The translations under genes were made by a program, and so were the position numbers. DNA of 64,000 nucleotides, from positions 1,054,001 through 1,118,000 of the forward strand of contig NZ_RAQK01000001.1 of NCBI RefSeq assembly GCF_003610455.1, written 5' to 3'. The notes beneath the pieces are model-generated. The model worked only from the letters and a program-made list of their open reading frames with translations. It made no database searches and was not told where the DNA came from. Of this stretch, positions 51,616 to 61,499 are shown in pieces (the first letter of the stretch is position 1; every line of letters begins with the position of its first letter). Origin of the DNA: Sulfitobacter guttiformis (GTDB lineage Bacteria > Pseudomonadota > Alphaproteobacteria > Rhodobacterales > Rhodobacteraceae).

Positions 51616-53919
51616 TCAGTTAAATTTGTTGTCACGCGGGAAGCCACGCGGCGCCATCCGGCCCGCACTTGCACGTTTTCCGGCCCATTCGTCCAGCGCA
51701 GTTTCAGTCCGTGTACGCCCAGCAGGATCAAGCCAGCTCAGGCCTTCGGATCTGACGAACGTCGTCGCATCCGACAAACCACCATCCTTATACTTTTGCA
51801 GCCGCACACCCTTGCCGCGGGCCATCTCTGGCAATTCCTCAATTCCGAATACCAGCACTTTGCGGTTTTCGCCCACTGTCGCGATGCAATCCCCTTTCAC
51901 CGGCTTACAGACCAGCGCACGCACGTCGCCGCGCACGTTCAGCACCTGTCTGCCGGACCGCGTCTGGGCGACCACCTCGGCTTCGGGAACGATAAAGCCA
52001 TCCCCCGCCGAAGAGGCGAGCAGCAGCTTCCCATCAGGACGGTGAATAAACAGATCAACGATTTGCACGTCATTGGGCAGATCAACGATCAATCGCAATG
52101 GCTCGCCCATTCCGCGTCCGCCAGGCAGGTTCGCACCCGAAATCGTATAGAAGCGCCCGTTACTGCCAAAGGCCAGCAGGCGATCCGTCGTTTCGGCATG
52201 GAATACAAACCGTGAGGTATCACCATCCTTGAATTTCAACTCGCGAGTCAAATCAATGTGGCCGGTCATCGCGCGGATCCAGCCCATCTCGGAGCAAACA
52301 ACCGTGATCGGCTCACGGTCGATCATCGCTTCGAGCGGCACATCCTCTATCTCGCCCGCCTCCGCAAAGGTGGAGCGGCGCGCGCCCCCTGCATAGGCTT
52401 TACCGAACTGCTTTTTCGTCTCGCGCAGTTGATCGGCGATGCTGTCCCACTGCAGATGTTCGTTCTCTAGCAGATCCTCAAGACCTGCCCGCTCTTCCAT
52501 CAACTCCGACTGCTCGCGCAGAAGCTCCAGCTCTTCGAGACGGCGCAAAGAACGCAGCCGCATGTTCAGGATCGCCTCAGCCTGGACTTCGGATAACTCA
52601 CCCTCGCCCGCAAGCGGTGAGATATAATCCTTTTCGTCCATCGCACGGACGTGATCCTTGCTCCAATCCTCGCGCATCAGCGCGGCCTTGGGCTCATCAT
52701 CATAGCGGATGATGTCGATGACGCGGTCGAGATTGAGAAACGCAACAATAAAGCCCTCAAGAACCTCTAACCGGTGGTCGATCTTCTCCATCCTGTGGCG
52801 CGAGCGGCGCTCGAGCACATCGCGGCGGTGATCCAGAAATGCGCGCAGCACTTCCTTCATCGAGCAGACCTTCGGTGTCACTCCGTCGATCAGCACATTC
52901 ATATTGAGCGAGAAGCGGACCTCCAGATCGGAGTTACGGTACATCATCCCCATCAGCACTTCAGGGTCGACGTTTTTGCTGCGTGGTTCTAGCACCATGC
53001 GCAGATCTTCGGCACTTTCGTCGCGGACATCAGCAAGAATTGGTATTTTCTTGGTCTGGATGGCTTCAGCGATCTTCTCGATCAGCTTGGACTTTTGCAC
53101 CTGATAGGGGATTTCGGTCACGACAATCTGCCATTGCCCGCGCCCTAGATCCTCGACCTCCCAGCGACACCGCAGGCGAAAGCCGCCCTTACCGGTCCTA
53201 TAGGCCTGCGCGATATTCTCTTTGGGCTCGACAATAATACCACCCGTCGGAAAATCAGGGCCGGGAACAAAATTGAGCAAGGTGTCATCACGCGCATCAG
53301 GCGTTTTTATGAGGTGAATACAAGCGTCGCATAGCTCGGATATGTTATGAGGCGGAATATTTGTTGCCATGCCAACAGCAATACCGGTGGAGCCATTGGC
53401 GAGCAGGTTAGGAAACTGTGCAGGCAGCACCGATGGCTCGGTGAGGCGGCCATCATAGTTGTCGCGGAAGTCTACAACATTTTCGGACAACCCCTCAAGC
53501 ATGGCCTCCGCAACTGCTGTCATGCGCGCTTCGGTATAGCGGCTCGCGGCTGGGTTATCACCGTCGATGTTGCCAAAGTTCCCCTGCCCGTCCACCAGCG
53601 GATAGCGGACGTTGAAGTCCTGCGCCAAACGCGCCATCGCATCGTAGATCGCGGCATCACCGTGAGGGTGGAAGTCACCCATCGTATCACCGCTGATCTT
53701 GGCAGACTTCAGGAATCCGCCTGTCGAATTCAACTTGAGTCTGCTCATCGCGTAGAGAATACGGCGGTGCACAGGCTTCAAACCGTCTCGCGCATCAGGC
53801 AGCGCACGATGCATGATCGTACTGAGCGCATAGGTCAAATAGCGATCCCCCAACGCGACACGAAGGGGTTCGGATGTTTCCTCAAAGCGAGGCGGCACGG
53901 GATTTTTTGTTTCTGACAT
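51616..53919 (-). CDS. parC: DNA topoisomerase IV subunit A
   Basis: ParC, with ParE, decatenates chromosomes. The 767-residue protein begins MSETKNPVPPRFEE at 53919. The active-site tyrosine is Y128 in SRYTEARMT. The quinolone region is HPHGDAAIYD at 84-93, where the residue equivalent to E. coli Ser80 is alanine (A89) and Glu84 is aspartate (D93). The C-terminal beta-pinwheel follows, with the GRGMGEP-like GGRGMGEPLRL near 640. It is followed by DUF898 and M48 genes, probably in one operon. Confidence 0.94.
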   Translation of the reverse strand: MSETKNPVPPRFEETSEPLRVALGDRYLTYALSTIMHRALPDARDGLKPVHRRILYAMSRLKLNSTGGFLKSAKISGDTMGDFHPHGDAAIYDAMARLAQDFNVRYPLVDGQGNFGNIDGDNPAASRYTEARMTAVAEAMLEGLSENVVDFRDNYDGRLTEPSVLPAQFPNLLANGSTGIAVGMATNIPPHNISELCDACIHLIKTPDARDDTLLNFVPGPDFPTGGIIVEPKENIAQAYRTGKGGFRLRCRWEVEDLGRGQWQIVVTEIPYQVQKSKLIEKIAEAIQTKKIPILADVRDESAEDLRMVLEPRSKNVDPEVLMGMMYRNSDLEVRFSLNMNVLIDGVTPKVCSMKEVLRAFLDHRRDVLERRSRHRMEKIDHRLEVLEGFIVAFLNLDRVIDIIRYDDEPKAALMREDWSKDHVRAMDEKDYISPLAGEGELSEVQAEAILNMRLRSLRRLEELELLREQSELMEERAGLEDLLENEHLQWDSIADQLRETKKQFGKAYAGGARRSTFAEAGEIEDVPLEAMIDREPITVVCSEMGWIRAMTGHIDLTRELKFKDGDTSRFVFHAETTDRLLAFGSNGRFYTISGANLPGGRGMGEPLRLIVDLPNDVQIVDLFIHRPDGKLLLASSAGDGFIVPEAEVVAQTRSGRQVLNVRGDVRALVCKPVKGDCIATVGENRKVLVFGIEELPEMARGKGVRLQKYKDGGLSDATTFVRSEGLSWLDPAGRTRTETALDEWAGKRASAGRMAPRGFPRDNKFN

Positions 53920-54116
53920 GGCCGCTGTGTAACTGCGCAGGCGAGAGCCGACAAGCGTCTGGTTTGCGTTTTGCAAAAGCGCCACAGCATCCAACCAGTG
54001 ACAATATCTGCGGCGTATCGGTAAATTTTTCCCCTAAAATAGAATCGCATTTACTGCTACACATCCATGTGTGAAGTCGTATATGGGCTTCGTTGTAATC
54101 CGGTGGAGCTGCCAAA

Positions 54117-54704
54117 ATGAAAACCTTCATTCTTCTTACCTTTGGCTTTCTAGGCTTTGCTTTCTATCAAATGAGTGGCGGATCAGACTTTCAGCCAGCC
54201 AGCGCGCGTCTACAGGCGGCCCCTGATGAAGTATTGCTAACCGCGCAATCCGCCCCAGTCACGCGACCCTCCACAACGGTCGCCGGATCAACTGATACGA
54301 TCACAAAAATCGACAGTACCCCCGACGTTACGCGCGTGGCTCTGAACCTCACAAACGTAGCCGAAGCCAATGAGACCGCGGCGCCTGAGCCCGCCAATAC
54401 AGCCCGCATCATCGACAGTTCAGAAACTCCACAGATTATTTTGCCAAGCCTTATAGCAACAACAAACGACAGCAATCGGCCAGGCGTGGGTAATCTTGTA
54501 ATAGACGGTGATGTGCGCACCGTTTCGGGAAACCGCGTCAACGTCCGCGGCGGCCCATCCACAAACTTTGGCGTTGTAAATAAACTGACCCGCGGTGACG
54601 AAGTGCGCATTCTTGAAGACAATGGCGATGGCTGGGTTCGGATGCAGCCTCTTGATGGCGGCGAAGCGGGCTGGATGGCCGATTTCTTGCTCACTTCGGG
54701 CTGA
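54117..54704 (+). CDS. SH3b-domain protein, probably exported
   Basis: The 195-residue product starts with a hydrophobic helix (residues 1-18, MKTFILLTFGFLGFAFYQ) that acts as a signal or anchor, continues with a low-complexity T/S/A/P-rich linker to about residue 128 and ends in one bacterial SH3 domain (NRVNVRGGPSTNFGVVNKL at about 139-157, then DGWVRMQPLDGGEAGWM). SH3b domains bind cell-wall peptides. It stands alone between parC and an SDR gene. The function of this protein is not known. Confidence 0.75.
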   Translation: MKTFILLTFGFLGFAFYQMSGGSDFQPASARLQAAPDEVLLTAQSAPVTRPSTTVAGSTDTITKIDSTPDVTRVALNLTNVAEANETAAPEPANTARIIDSSETPQIILPSLIATTNDSNRPGVGNLVIDGDVRTVSGNRVNVRGGPSTNFGVVNKLTRGDEVRILEDNGDGWVRMQPLDGGEAGWMADFLLTSG

Positions 54705-54777
54705 TATCGCCGAGGGCAATTGCCAATTAGAAGAAAACAGCGCATTTGAGACCCCATACACCACTGGGGCCCATCGC

Positions 54778-55605
54778 ATGAACAAACGTACAATCCTGAT
54801 TACCGGCTGCTCTTCCGGCATCGGCTATGCGGCTGCATATGGTCTGCGTGAACGAGGCTGGCACGTATATGCCGCCTGCAGACAAGAGTTGGACTGTGCG
54901 CGTTTGAGAGACGAAGGCTTTGACAGCCCCCGTATCGACTACACTGATCCCGACAGCATCATCACGGCACTCGCCGATGTGCTCGAGGATACAGGTGGCA
55001 CCCTTGATGCAGTATTCAACAACGGTGCCCATGCCACCCCCGGCGCGGTGGAGGACATTCCGACCCAAGCCCTGCGCGAAATATTCGAGGCCAATTTCTT
55101 TGGCTGGCACACACTCACCACGGCGATCATCCCTGTGATGCGCGCGCAGGGGCACGGGCGTATCATCCAATGCTCGTCGATCCTCGGCCACGTGGCAATG
55201 CCATGGCGCGGAGCTTACACAGCGACCAAATTTGCACTTGAGGGACTAACCGATACACTTCGCCTCGAAATGAAAGGGACCGGCGTTATCCCAATCCTGA
55301 TAGAGCCCGGTCCGATTACGTCCAAAATCCGCGCCAATTCAATTCCCCATTTCGAGCGCTGGATCGACTGGGAAAGCTCGCCCCGCGCAGAGCAATACGA
55401 GACAGAGTTGGCGCAGCGGCTTTACGGTGACAACGCCCCTGACAAATATGAATTGCCCGCCGGTGCCGTGGTTAAAAAGCTGATCCACGCCCTTGAATCG
55501 CCACGCCCGCGCCCGCGCTATTACGTCACTAAACCTGCGCATTTGGGCGGCTTCATGCGCCGCATCCTGTCGACCCGTATGCTCGACCGTATGTTGAGCC
55601 GTTGA
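54778..55605 (+). CDS. Short-chain dehydrogenase/reductase
   Basis: The 275-residue NAD(P)-binding protein has the classical SDR motifs: TGCSSGIG at residues 8-15, NNGAHATPG near 80-88, a serine in QCSSILGHVAMPW near 130-142, and YTATK (Y-x-x-x-K) near 147-151. The start at 54778 fits the N-terminal MNKRTILITG. The substrate cannot be named. It lies downstream of the SH3 gene in the same direction. Upstream reading of the same frame is not supported. Confidence 0.88.
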   Translation: MNKRTILITGCSSGIGYAAAYGLRERGWHVYAACRQELDCARLRDEGFDSPRIDYTDPDSIITALADVLEDTGGTLDAVFNNGAHATPGAVEDIPTQALREIFEANFFGWHTLTTAIIPVMRAQGHGRIIQCSSILGHVAMPWRGAYTATKFALEGLTDTLRLEMKGTGVIPILIEPGPITSKIRANSIPHFERWIDWESSPRAEQYETELAQRLYGDNAPDKYELPAGAVVKKLIHALESPRPRPRYYVTKPAHLGGFMRRILSTRMLDRMLSR

Positions 55606-55669
55606 AAAAAAGTTGCAGAGGCGCACATGCCCGCTACATCGTCCAGCAGCACTAAAAGGGAGCTAATTT

Positions 55670-55867
55670 GTGGCCGATCCGTTTTTCATTTTGGTTGTAA
55701 TCGCCGTATTGGCGGTCGTTGGAGTACTGGTGCTTGGCCTAGGCGGCTTTGCTGGCGGTGGTGCCTTTAACAAAGCAAACTCGAACAAACTCATGCGCTG
55801 GCGCATTATATTACAATTTATTGCCGTGATCCTGATTGTGATCTACGTCGCATTCTTCAAAGGATAA
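55670..55867 (+). CDS. Twin transmembrane protein (HIG1-like)
   Basis: The 65-residue product starts at a GTG and has two transmembrane helices, at about residues 4-27 and 44-62, joined by a glycine-rich loop and the short N-K-A-N-S-N-K-L-M-R-W-R stretch typical of HIG1-type small membrane proteins, which associate with cytochrome c oxidase in some species. The next gene starts five bases later. The start codon is not fully certain. Confidence 0.7.
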   Translation: MADPFFILVVIAVLAVVGVLVLGLGGFAGGGAFNKANSNKLMRWRIILQFIAVILIVIYVAFFKG

Positions 55868-55871
55868 GCGC

Positions 55872-56444
55872 ATGGTCGTCCTCAACAAAATCTACACACG
55901 CACCGGCGACAAAGGCGACACCGCGTTGGGCAACGGTGCCCGCGTGGCCAAACATGACGTTCGCGTCGAGGCTTACGGCACTTCCGACGAGCTAAACTGC
56001 TTTGTCGGGGTCGCCCGCCTTCACGCGACGGATGAGACAGACGAGGCATTGTCACGTATTCAGAATGACCTGTTCGATCTGGGTGCCGACCTGTGCCGCC
56101 CCGACATGGAGAAAGACGCGGAATCCGAATACCCGCCCCTGCGTATGATCGGAACACAGGTTGACCGCCTCGAAGCAGAAATCGATGTGATGAATGGCGT
56201 TCTGGAGCCGCTGCGCAGCTTCATCCTGCCCGGCGGCACCGAGCTTGCCGCACATCTGCACGTCTGTCGCACAGTCGCCCGCCGCGCTGAGCGCTTGGCG
56301 ACTGAACTGGCTACTCAAGAAACAGTTAATGATGCGGCTGTACGATACCTCAACCGTCTGAGCGACTGGTTCTTTGTCGCGGCACGTGTTGCCAACAACG
56401 GTGGCAAGGATGACGTACTTTGGGTTCCGGGTGCAAACCGGTAA
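55872..56444 (+). CDS. Cob(I)yrinic acid a,c-diamide adenosyltransferase, PduO type
   Basis: This 190-residue enzyme transfers the adenosyl group of ATP to cob(I)alamin. It starts VVLNKIYTRTGDKGDTALGNG, the ATP-binding signature of PduO-type enzymes, followed by VEAYGTSDELN near residues 33-43 and the C-terminal RRAERLAT and LNRLSDWFFVAARVAN near 136-180, which shape the corrinoid site. It runs with the small membrane protein five bases upstream. Adenosylcobalamin would serve methylmalonyl-CoA or ethylmalonyl-CoA mutases, common in this group. Confidence 0.92.
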   Translation: MVVLNKIYTRTGDKGDTALGNGARVAKHDVRVEAYGTSDELNCFVGVARLHATDETDEALSRIQNDLFDLGADLCRPDMEKDAESEYPPLRMIGTQVDRLEAEIDVMNGVLEPLRSFILPGGTELAAHLHVCRTVARRAERLATELATQETVNDAAVRYLNRLSDWFFVAARVANNGGKDDVLWVPGANR

Positions 56445-56625
56445 TGTCTAGATCGACCGCGCAATAATGGTGCTTTGACGATTGAAAAAAGGATGTAACG
56501 TGACGTGCCCTCGTAAACATGCGGCGATTTTGCCCTGTTTTAGACTGGCTCGCTTCGCTAGACATAACACATATTTATTGACTGGCCCACTCAGGGTCTG
56601 AGTCGCAACTAGGGAGAAATCGCTC

Positions 56626-57384
56626 ATGAAGGTGCTCGTACCTGTCAAACGCGTGATCGACTATAACGTAAAAGTGCGTGTAAAAGCGGACGGTTCCGGT
56701 GTCGATCTTGCCAACGTCAAAATGTCCATGAACCCGTTTGATGAAATTTCCGTCGAACAGGCGATCCGTCTGAAAGAAGCGGGTCAAGCGGATGAAATCG
56801 TCGTCGTCTCCATTGGCGTAAAGCAAGCGCAAGAGACCCTGCGCACAGCCCTCGCTATGGGTGCTGACCGCGCAATTCTTGTTGTCGCTTCCGAAGATGT
56901 GCACCACGACATTGAGCCGTTGACGGTTGCCAAAATTCTCAAGGGAATTGTTGACGAAGAACAGCCAGGTCTGGTGCTGTGTGGCAAGCAGGCGATTGAC
57001 AATGATATGAACGCTACAGGACAGATGCTTTCGGCGCTACTGGGCTGGTCCCAAGCAACGTTTGCATCCGAACTCGCGGTAGAAGGCGACAAGGCAGTTG
57101 TAACACGCGAAGTGGACGGCGGCCTGCAAACCATAAAAGTCAACATGCCGACTGTTGTAACCGTTGATCTGCGCCTAAACGAGCCGCGCTATGCGAGCCT
57201 GCCGAACATTATGAAGGCTAAAAAGAAACCTTTGGACGAGAAAACCCCGGCCGATTATGGCGTAGAGGTCAAAAACCGTCTGGAAATCGTGAAAACTGTT
57301 GAGCCTGCCGCTCGTGCTGCAGGGATCAAGGTAGGCTCGGTCGACGAGCTTGTAGCGAAACTTAAAGAAGCGGGGGCCGTGTAA
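56626..57384 (+). CDS. etfB: Electron transfer flavoprotein subunit beta
   Basis: EtfB binds AMP and pairs with EtfA to pass electrons from acyl-CoA dehydrogenases to ETF-quinone oxidoreductase. The 252-residue protein starts [20 protein letters not shown] and has GADRAILV near residues 84-91, the signature [14 protein letters not shown] and [20 protein letters not shown] near 187-206. AGGGAGAAATC precedes the ATG. Its stop overlaps the etfA start. Confidence 0.96.
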   Translation: MKVLVPVKRVIDYNVKVRVKADGSGVDLANVKMSMNPFDEISVEQAIRLKEAGQADEIVVVSIGVKQAQETLRTALAMGADRAILVVASEDVHHDIEPLTVAKILKGIVDEEQPGLVLCGKQAIDNDMNATGQMLSALLGWSQATFASELAVEGDKAVVTREVDGGLQTIKVNMPTVVTVDLRLNEPRYASLPNIMKAKKKPLDEKTPADYGVEVKNRLEIVKTVEPAARAAGIKVGSVDELVAKLKEAGAV

Positions 57385-58310
57385 TGGCTGTTCTACTCCT
57401 TGCAGAAGTTAACAATGGCGAATTGGCAATGGACGCCACGGCAAAAGCCGTGACTGCCGCCAAGCAGTTGGGTGATGTGGTCGTACTGGCTTGTGGTAGC
57501 TCCGCTGCCGCAGCAGGTGAAGCCGCCGCCAAGATTGATGGTGTATCGAAGGTTCTTGTGGCCGAAGATGCAACTCTTGGTCACCGGATGGCGGAAGCGA
57601 CAGCAGCCTTGATCGTATCACTCGCTGGTGATTACGATCATATCGTTGCACCCTCCACTACGGATGCGAAAAACGTAATGGCGCGTGTTGCCGGCCTGCT
57701 CGATGTCATGATCATCTCCGATGCCACCGCCGTTATTGATGCCGACACTTTCGAGCGTCCGATTTACGCGGGCAACGCAATGCAGACCGTAAAATCTTCG
57801 GATGCCAAAAAAGTAATTACTTTTCGCACATCTACATTCGATGCTGCTGGCGAAGGTGGCTCGGCCACAATCGAGACTGTGTCCGCTGCAGCAAATCCAG
57901 GCCTGTCGGAGTGGGTCGAAGACAAAGTCGCCGCAAGCGATCGCCCTGAGCTGACCTCGGCTGGGATAGTCGTATCCGGCGGTCGCGGTGTAGGATCTGA
58001 AGAGCAGTTCAAGATGATCGAAAACCTTGCGGACAAGTTGGGTGCTGCTGTTGGCGCTTCCCGCGCTGCGGTAGATTCCGGTTACGCACCAAACGACTGG
58101 CAGGTCGGCCAGACCGGTAAAGTTGTAGCACCTGATCTGTATATTGCTGTCGGCATTTCTGGCGCGATCCAGCACCTCGCCGGTATGAAAGACAGCAAAA
58201 TCATCGTTGCGATAAATAAAGACGAAGAAGCGCCGATTTTTCAGGTGGCTGATTACGGTCTCGTTGCCGACCTCTTTGAGGCCGTGCCAGATTTGATCGA
58301 AAAGCTCTGA
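57384..58310 (+). CDS. etfA: Electron transfer flavoprotein subunit alpha
   Basis: EtfA carries FAD. The 308-residue protein has [12 protein letters not shown] near residues 194-205, the FAD signature [23 protein letters not shown] near 237-259 and [20 protein letters not shown] near 274-293. It overlaps etfB by one base, and a bidirectional terminator follows it. No ETF-QO or acyl-CoA dehydrogenase gene is in the window, but hbd lies nearby. Confidence 0.96.
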   Translation: MAVLLLAEVNNGELAMDATAKAVTAAKQLGDVVVLACGSSAAAAGEAAAKIDGVSKVLVAEDATLGHRMAEATAALIVSLAGDYDHIVAPSTTDAKNVMARVAGLLDVMIISDATAVIDADTFERPIYAGNAMQTVKSSDAKKVITFRTSTFDAAGEGGSATIETVSAAANPGLSEWVEDKVAASDRPELTSAGIVVSGGRGVGSEEQFKMIENLADKLGAAVGASRAAVDSGYAPNDWQVGQTGKVVAPDLYIAVGISGAIQHLAGMKDSKIIVAINKDEEAPIFQVADYGLVADLFEAVPDLIEKL

Positions 58311-58336
58311 ATACAGGGCCTTTTGGCACCAACAAC

Positions 58337-58370
58337 AAAAGGCCTGCCAGCGCGGCAGGCCTTTTGCGTT
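58337..58370. terminator. Bidirectional terminator between etfA and the DUF6473 gene
   Basis: AAAAGGCCTGCC and GGCAGGCCTTTT form a 12-bp palindromic stem with a five-base loop, with uridine runs on both strands. It serves convergent transcripts. Confidence 0.9.
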
Positions 58371-58372
58371 TT

Positions 58373-59182
58373 CTACAGCAGACGATCCAGCACAGGGCGC
58401 AGTGCCTGTGCTGCATCTGCATGCACATGCGGCTGAGGCACCCCTCTCGCAGCGTCTTCCTCGTGGAGGCCGAATACCATGCCCTGACTTCGGAAAGGGT
58501 CCCTCTGCGGGCCCGATGGTACATCGACAAAGGCACTGACCGATGGCAACAGCCGATCAATCATATCGTCGGTGATTAACAAGGGTCCATGCCCCTGCGC
58601 TGAAGGGCTCTCGCCCCCTATGCGTAGCAAGATTACCTCGCTGGACAATTGAACCAGCAACCGCCGCATGCGACGAACCCATGTTTTTTGCAAAATCTGC
58701 CGCACGTTGCCAAAACGCGCCGAATCTGTTCGGCACAAATGGCGGAGCATATGGTGCGTAAACGTAAAGTCAGAGAAATCTACATCAGGGTACAATGCCA
58801 TCAGCGGCGCGCTTGCACGCAAAAACCGGTCATTGCGTCGCGGATGCACACTGTACAAGGGGTTTGTCATGTTGGCGGCCCCCAGCACCTCCACCACGAT
58901 GACATGGGCCTGCTTTGCGGCCTCAATCACGACTAAGTCCTTGGCGAAAACGTCCAGCCCTGCGTTAACCTGCCCAAAGTTTACAGACGTCACCCCCGTC
59001 ATATGCTCAACACGCAAGGGATAGGGCTGCTCGATAAACTTTCCGAAAGTCGCTGTGCCTCCCAAAAATGCGACGTACGGCGGCGTAAGCGTCCTCAACG
59101 GTCCACGAAATGTAAGTTTTGACGTACCGTACCGGCACGGCAAATAGTCCAGGGCCCCTGGCCCCAGTATATCATAGGTCAT
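58373..59182 (-). CDS. DUF6473 family protein
   Basis: The 269-residue product begins MTYDILGPGALDYLPCRYG and shows the FLGGTATFGKFIEQPYP segment near residues 38-54 and FGQVNAGLDVF near 69-79, typical of this Rhodobacteraceae family. The VNAG-like loop resembles GDSL/SGNH hydrolase-like folds, but no catalytic serine motif is clear. ATG 59182 has GGGTGG before it and is preferred to the GTG at 59191. Function unknown. Confidence 0.65.
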   Translation of the reverse strand: MTYDILGPGALDYLPCRYGTSKLTFRGPLRTLTPPYVAFLGGTATFGKFIEQPYPLRVEHMTGVTSVNFGQVNAGLDVFAKDLVVIEAAKQAHVIVVEVLGAANMTNPLYSVHPRRNDRFLRASAPLMALYPDVDFSDFTFTHHMLRHLCRTDSARFGNVRQILQKTWVRRMRRLLVQLSSEVILLRIGGESPSAQGHGPLLITDDMIDRLLPSVSAFVDVPSGPQRDPFRSQGMVFGLHEEDAARGVPQPHVHADAAQALRPVLDRLL

Positions 59183-59342
59183 AATGCCCACCCTTTTATC
59201 TCACCCGAAGCGACTATGGATGGCGCGTTCTTACGATTCGCTTAAAGAGTGGATTTAGGAAAGTTTTTCAACGGTCGCAGGCCTTGCGGCAGGGCAACAC
59301 TCCGCCGTAAGCTGCGCCAAAGCAATCGGGGGGAGAACATCC

Positions 59343-60218
59343 ATGGCTATCCAGACAATCGGTATCGTTGGCGCGGGCCAGATGGGCAACGGGATCGCCC
59401 ATGTGATTTCTTTGGCAGGCTATGATGTCATGCTCAACGACATCAGCGAAGACGCACTGGCCGCTGCGATGGAGATCATGCGGGGCAACATGTCCCGTCA
59501 GGTTGGGCGTGGCAAGATCGCCGAAGCCGATATGGAATCCGCCCTCGGCAGAATTAAAACAACGACCGCACTCAAGGATCTGGGGCCATCTGATCTGATT
59601 ATCGAAGCTGCGACAGAACGGGAAACCGTAAAACAAGCCATTTTCGAGGATCTGCTGCCACATCTGAAACCCGAAACCATCCTTACTTCAAACACCTCGT
59701 CCATTTCGATCACCCGTTTAGCCAGCCGCACGGATCGACCCGAAAAGTTCATGGGCTTTCATTTTATGAACCCGGTTCCGGTAATGCAGCTTGTCGAACT
59801 AATCCGCGGGATTGCCACAGACGAGCCTACGTTTGCGGCCTGTAAGGAAGTGGTAGACCGCCTGAATAAAACTGCTGCCTCCGCCGAGGACTTTCCGGCA
59901 TTTATCGTCAACCGTATCCTGATGCCGATGATCAACGAGGCGGTATATACGCTCTATGAAGGGGTCGGAAATGTCCAATCTATCGACAGCTCGCTCAAGC
60001 TGGGCGCAAACCACCCGATGGGACCATTAGAGCTGGCCGATTTTATCGGGCTGGATACTTGCCTCGCGATTATGAATGTTCTGCATGACGGGTTGGCTGA
60101 CACAAAATATCGGCCTTGCCCCCTGCTCACCAAATACGTCGAGGCGGGCTGGTTGGGGCGCAAAACACAACGCGGGTTTTATGATTATCGCGGTGAGGTA
60201 CCTGTGCCAACCCGCTAA
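59343..60218 (+). CDS. hbd: 3-hydroxybutyryl-CoA dehydrogenase
   Basis: The 291-residue enzyme oxidises or reduces 3-hydroxyacyl-CoA with NAD(P). The dinucleotide motif GAGQMGNGIAHV lies at about residues 9-20, the catalytic histidine in GFHFMNPVPVMQLVE near 138-152 and the family's C-terminal LGRKTQRGFYDY near 271-282. It could serve PHB or butyryl-CoA metabolism; the nearby etfBA fits the same pathway. No terminator was seen before the convergent acyltransferase gene. Confidence 0.93.
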   Translation: MAIQTIGIVGAGQMGNGIAHVISLAGYDVMLNDISEDALAAAMEIMRGNMSRQVGRGKIAEADMESALGRIKTTTALKDLGPSDLIIEAATERETVKQAIFEDLLPHLKPETILTSNTSSISITRLASRTDRPEKFMGFHFMNPVPVMQLVELIRGIATDEPTFAACKEVVDRLNKTAASAEDFPAFIVNRILMPMINEAVYTLYEGVGNVQSIDSSLKLGANHPMGPLELADFIGLDTCLAIMNVLHDGLADTKYRPCPLLTKYVEAGWLGRKTQRGFYDYRGEVPVPTR

Positions 60219-60289
60219 AGACAGGTGGGCAGCAGCAGGAGATCTAGTCAGCTAATTGCGGGATAGACACCCCAGATTGGAATAACGGA

Positions 60290-61180
60290 TCAGATATCAA
60301 GGGCAAGTGTGTGTAAACGCAGCCATTCCATAAATCCGCGTGGGTCATCAACGCGGGCATCAATTTCCGATTGGGCAATGGGTGCGCCGACGATTGGCGC
60401 TTGCGGCTTGTTGCAGCTATGGACAACTTCATGCAGCAAAAGACCCTGCCGCAACATCGGCGACAGTTGATTGGCAATCTGATATGCACGGCTGTTCTGG
60501 CCCGGAAATTTGATAGGCACAACCTGCGCGCCAGAGCGGCGGATCATCTTGGCTGTAAACACATTCCATTCTGCCTCAATCGCAGGGCCCCACCACGTCT
60601 CGGAGGCCGCTACCACGCCTGACGGAAACAGCGCCACGACGCCACCCTCCTTGAGATGTTTCATTGCCTTGGCGCGCATCTCGACACCTTTGCGTTGCGC
60701 ATCTGGGTCATGCGGGAATGGCACAGGGATCATGTAGCTCCCTGCCACCTCGTCAATTGAAGTCAGCAGCGAACGGGTCAGAATTCTATAATCGGGGCGT
60801 ACTCGGCCGATCAGATCGGCAAAAATCATCCCGTCCACCATTCCGTGCGGATGGTTGGCGACCACAATTACAGGTCCAGTTTTGGGGATAAGGTCCAGCT
60901 GCTCCTGAGGAGTCGTCAGATCAATGCCCATCGTATCCAACGCAGCACGCCAGAACTCCTGACCACCGGGCGCACCGCGCTTCTCGAACTTGCGGATCAT
61001 ATGCAAAATCCGGAGCTTCCCCGTGAACAACTCCATCACTGAAATCATCCGTGATTTCCATGGATTCTGAAACGTCGATGCATAGGAGAGGCTACGGCGA
61101 TCGTACTTGGCAAAGTTTATCGGCTCTGCCTGTGCATCAGGTTGATCGTGAGACCCAATAGATTGGATTTTCTCTGTCAC
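60290..61180 (-). CDS. 1-acyl-sn-glycerol-3-phosphate acyltransferase-like protein (PlsC domain)
   Basis: The 296-residue protein has the PlsC acyltransferase site NHPHGMVDGMI near residues 111-121 and the second motif FPSGVVAASE near 190-199. The N-terminal region is charged and without a signal peptide; a hydrophobic stretch near 100-108 would associate with the membrane. The start is taken at GTG 61180 with AAGGG upstream. It lies 37 bases after HPr, in the same direction. It probably acylates lysophospholipids or a related lipid. Confidence 0.75.
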   Translation of the reverse strand: MTEKIQSIGSHDQPDAQAEPINFAKYDRRSLSYASTFQNPWKSRMISVMELFTGKLRILHMIRKFEKRGAPGGQEFWRAALDTMGIDLTTPQEQLDLIPKTGPVIVVANHPHGMVDGMIFADLIGRVRPDYRILTRSLLTSIDEVAGSYMIPVPFPHDPDAQRKGVEMRAKAMKHLKEGGVVALFPSGVVAASETWWGPAIEAEWNVFTAKMIRRSGAQVVPIKFPGQNSRAYQIANQLSPMLRQGLLLHEVVHSCNKPQAPIVGAPIAQSEIDARVDDPRGFMEWLRLHTLALDI

Positions 61181-61217
61181 CTGTACACCCTTACACACCC
61201 TCGAATGCGCGAGGTAA

Positions 61218-61487
61218 CTACATACCCTCGCCGAATTTGTCAGCCACCAAAGATGTCAGCGCACTGGCAAGTGCATCTGCATCAGCGCCGGACGTTTCAA
61301 TTTCAATAAAGCTTCCCTTGGCTGCTGCCAACATTAAAAGCCCCATGATGCTGTCGCCTGACGCGTTCATACCATCTTTCGTGACTTCGGCGCTCGCATC
61401 GAATCCTTCGACGACTTCGACCAGTTTCGCCGAAGCCCGCGCATGCAGACCCTTTTCGTTTACAATTTCGAGCTTAATAATGGTCAT
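61218..61487 (-). CDS. ptsH: Phosphocarrier protein HPr
   Basis: HPr passes phosphate from EI to EIIA and, in alphaproteobacteria, is regulated by HprK. The 89-residue protein has the active histidine in GLHARAS (His16) and the regulatory serine in DSIMGLLML near residue 47. It lies 12 bases after the EIIA gene. No EI gene (ptsP) is in the window. In related organisms this branch controls metabolism rather than sugar uptake. Confidence 0.92.
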   Translation of the reverse strand: MTIIKLEIVNEKGLHARASAKLVEVVEGFDASAEVTKDGMNASGDSIMGLLMLAAAKGSFIEIETSGADADALASALTSLVADKFGEGM

Positions 61488-61499
61488 CGGGCCGCCTTG

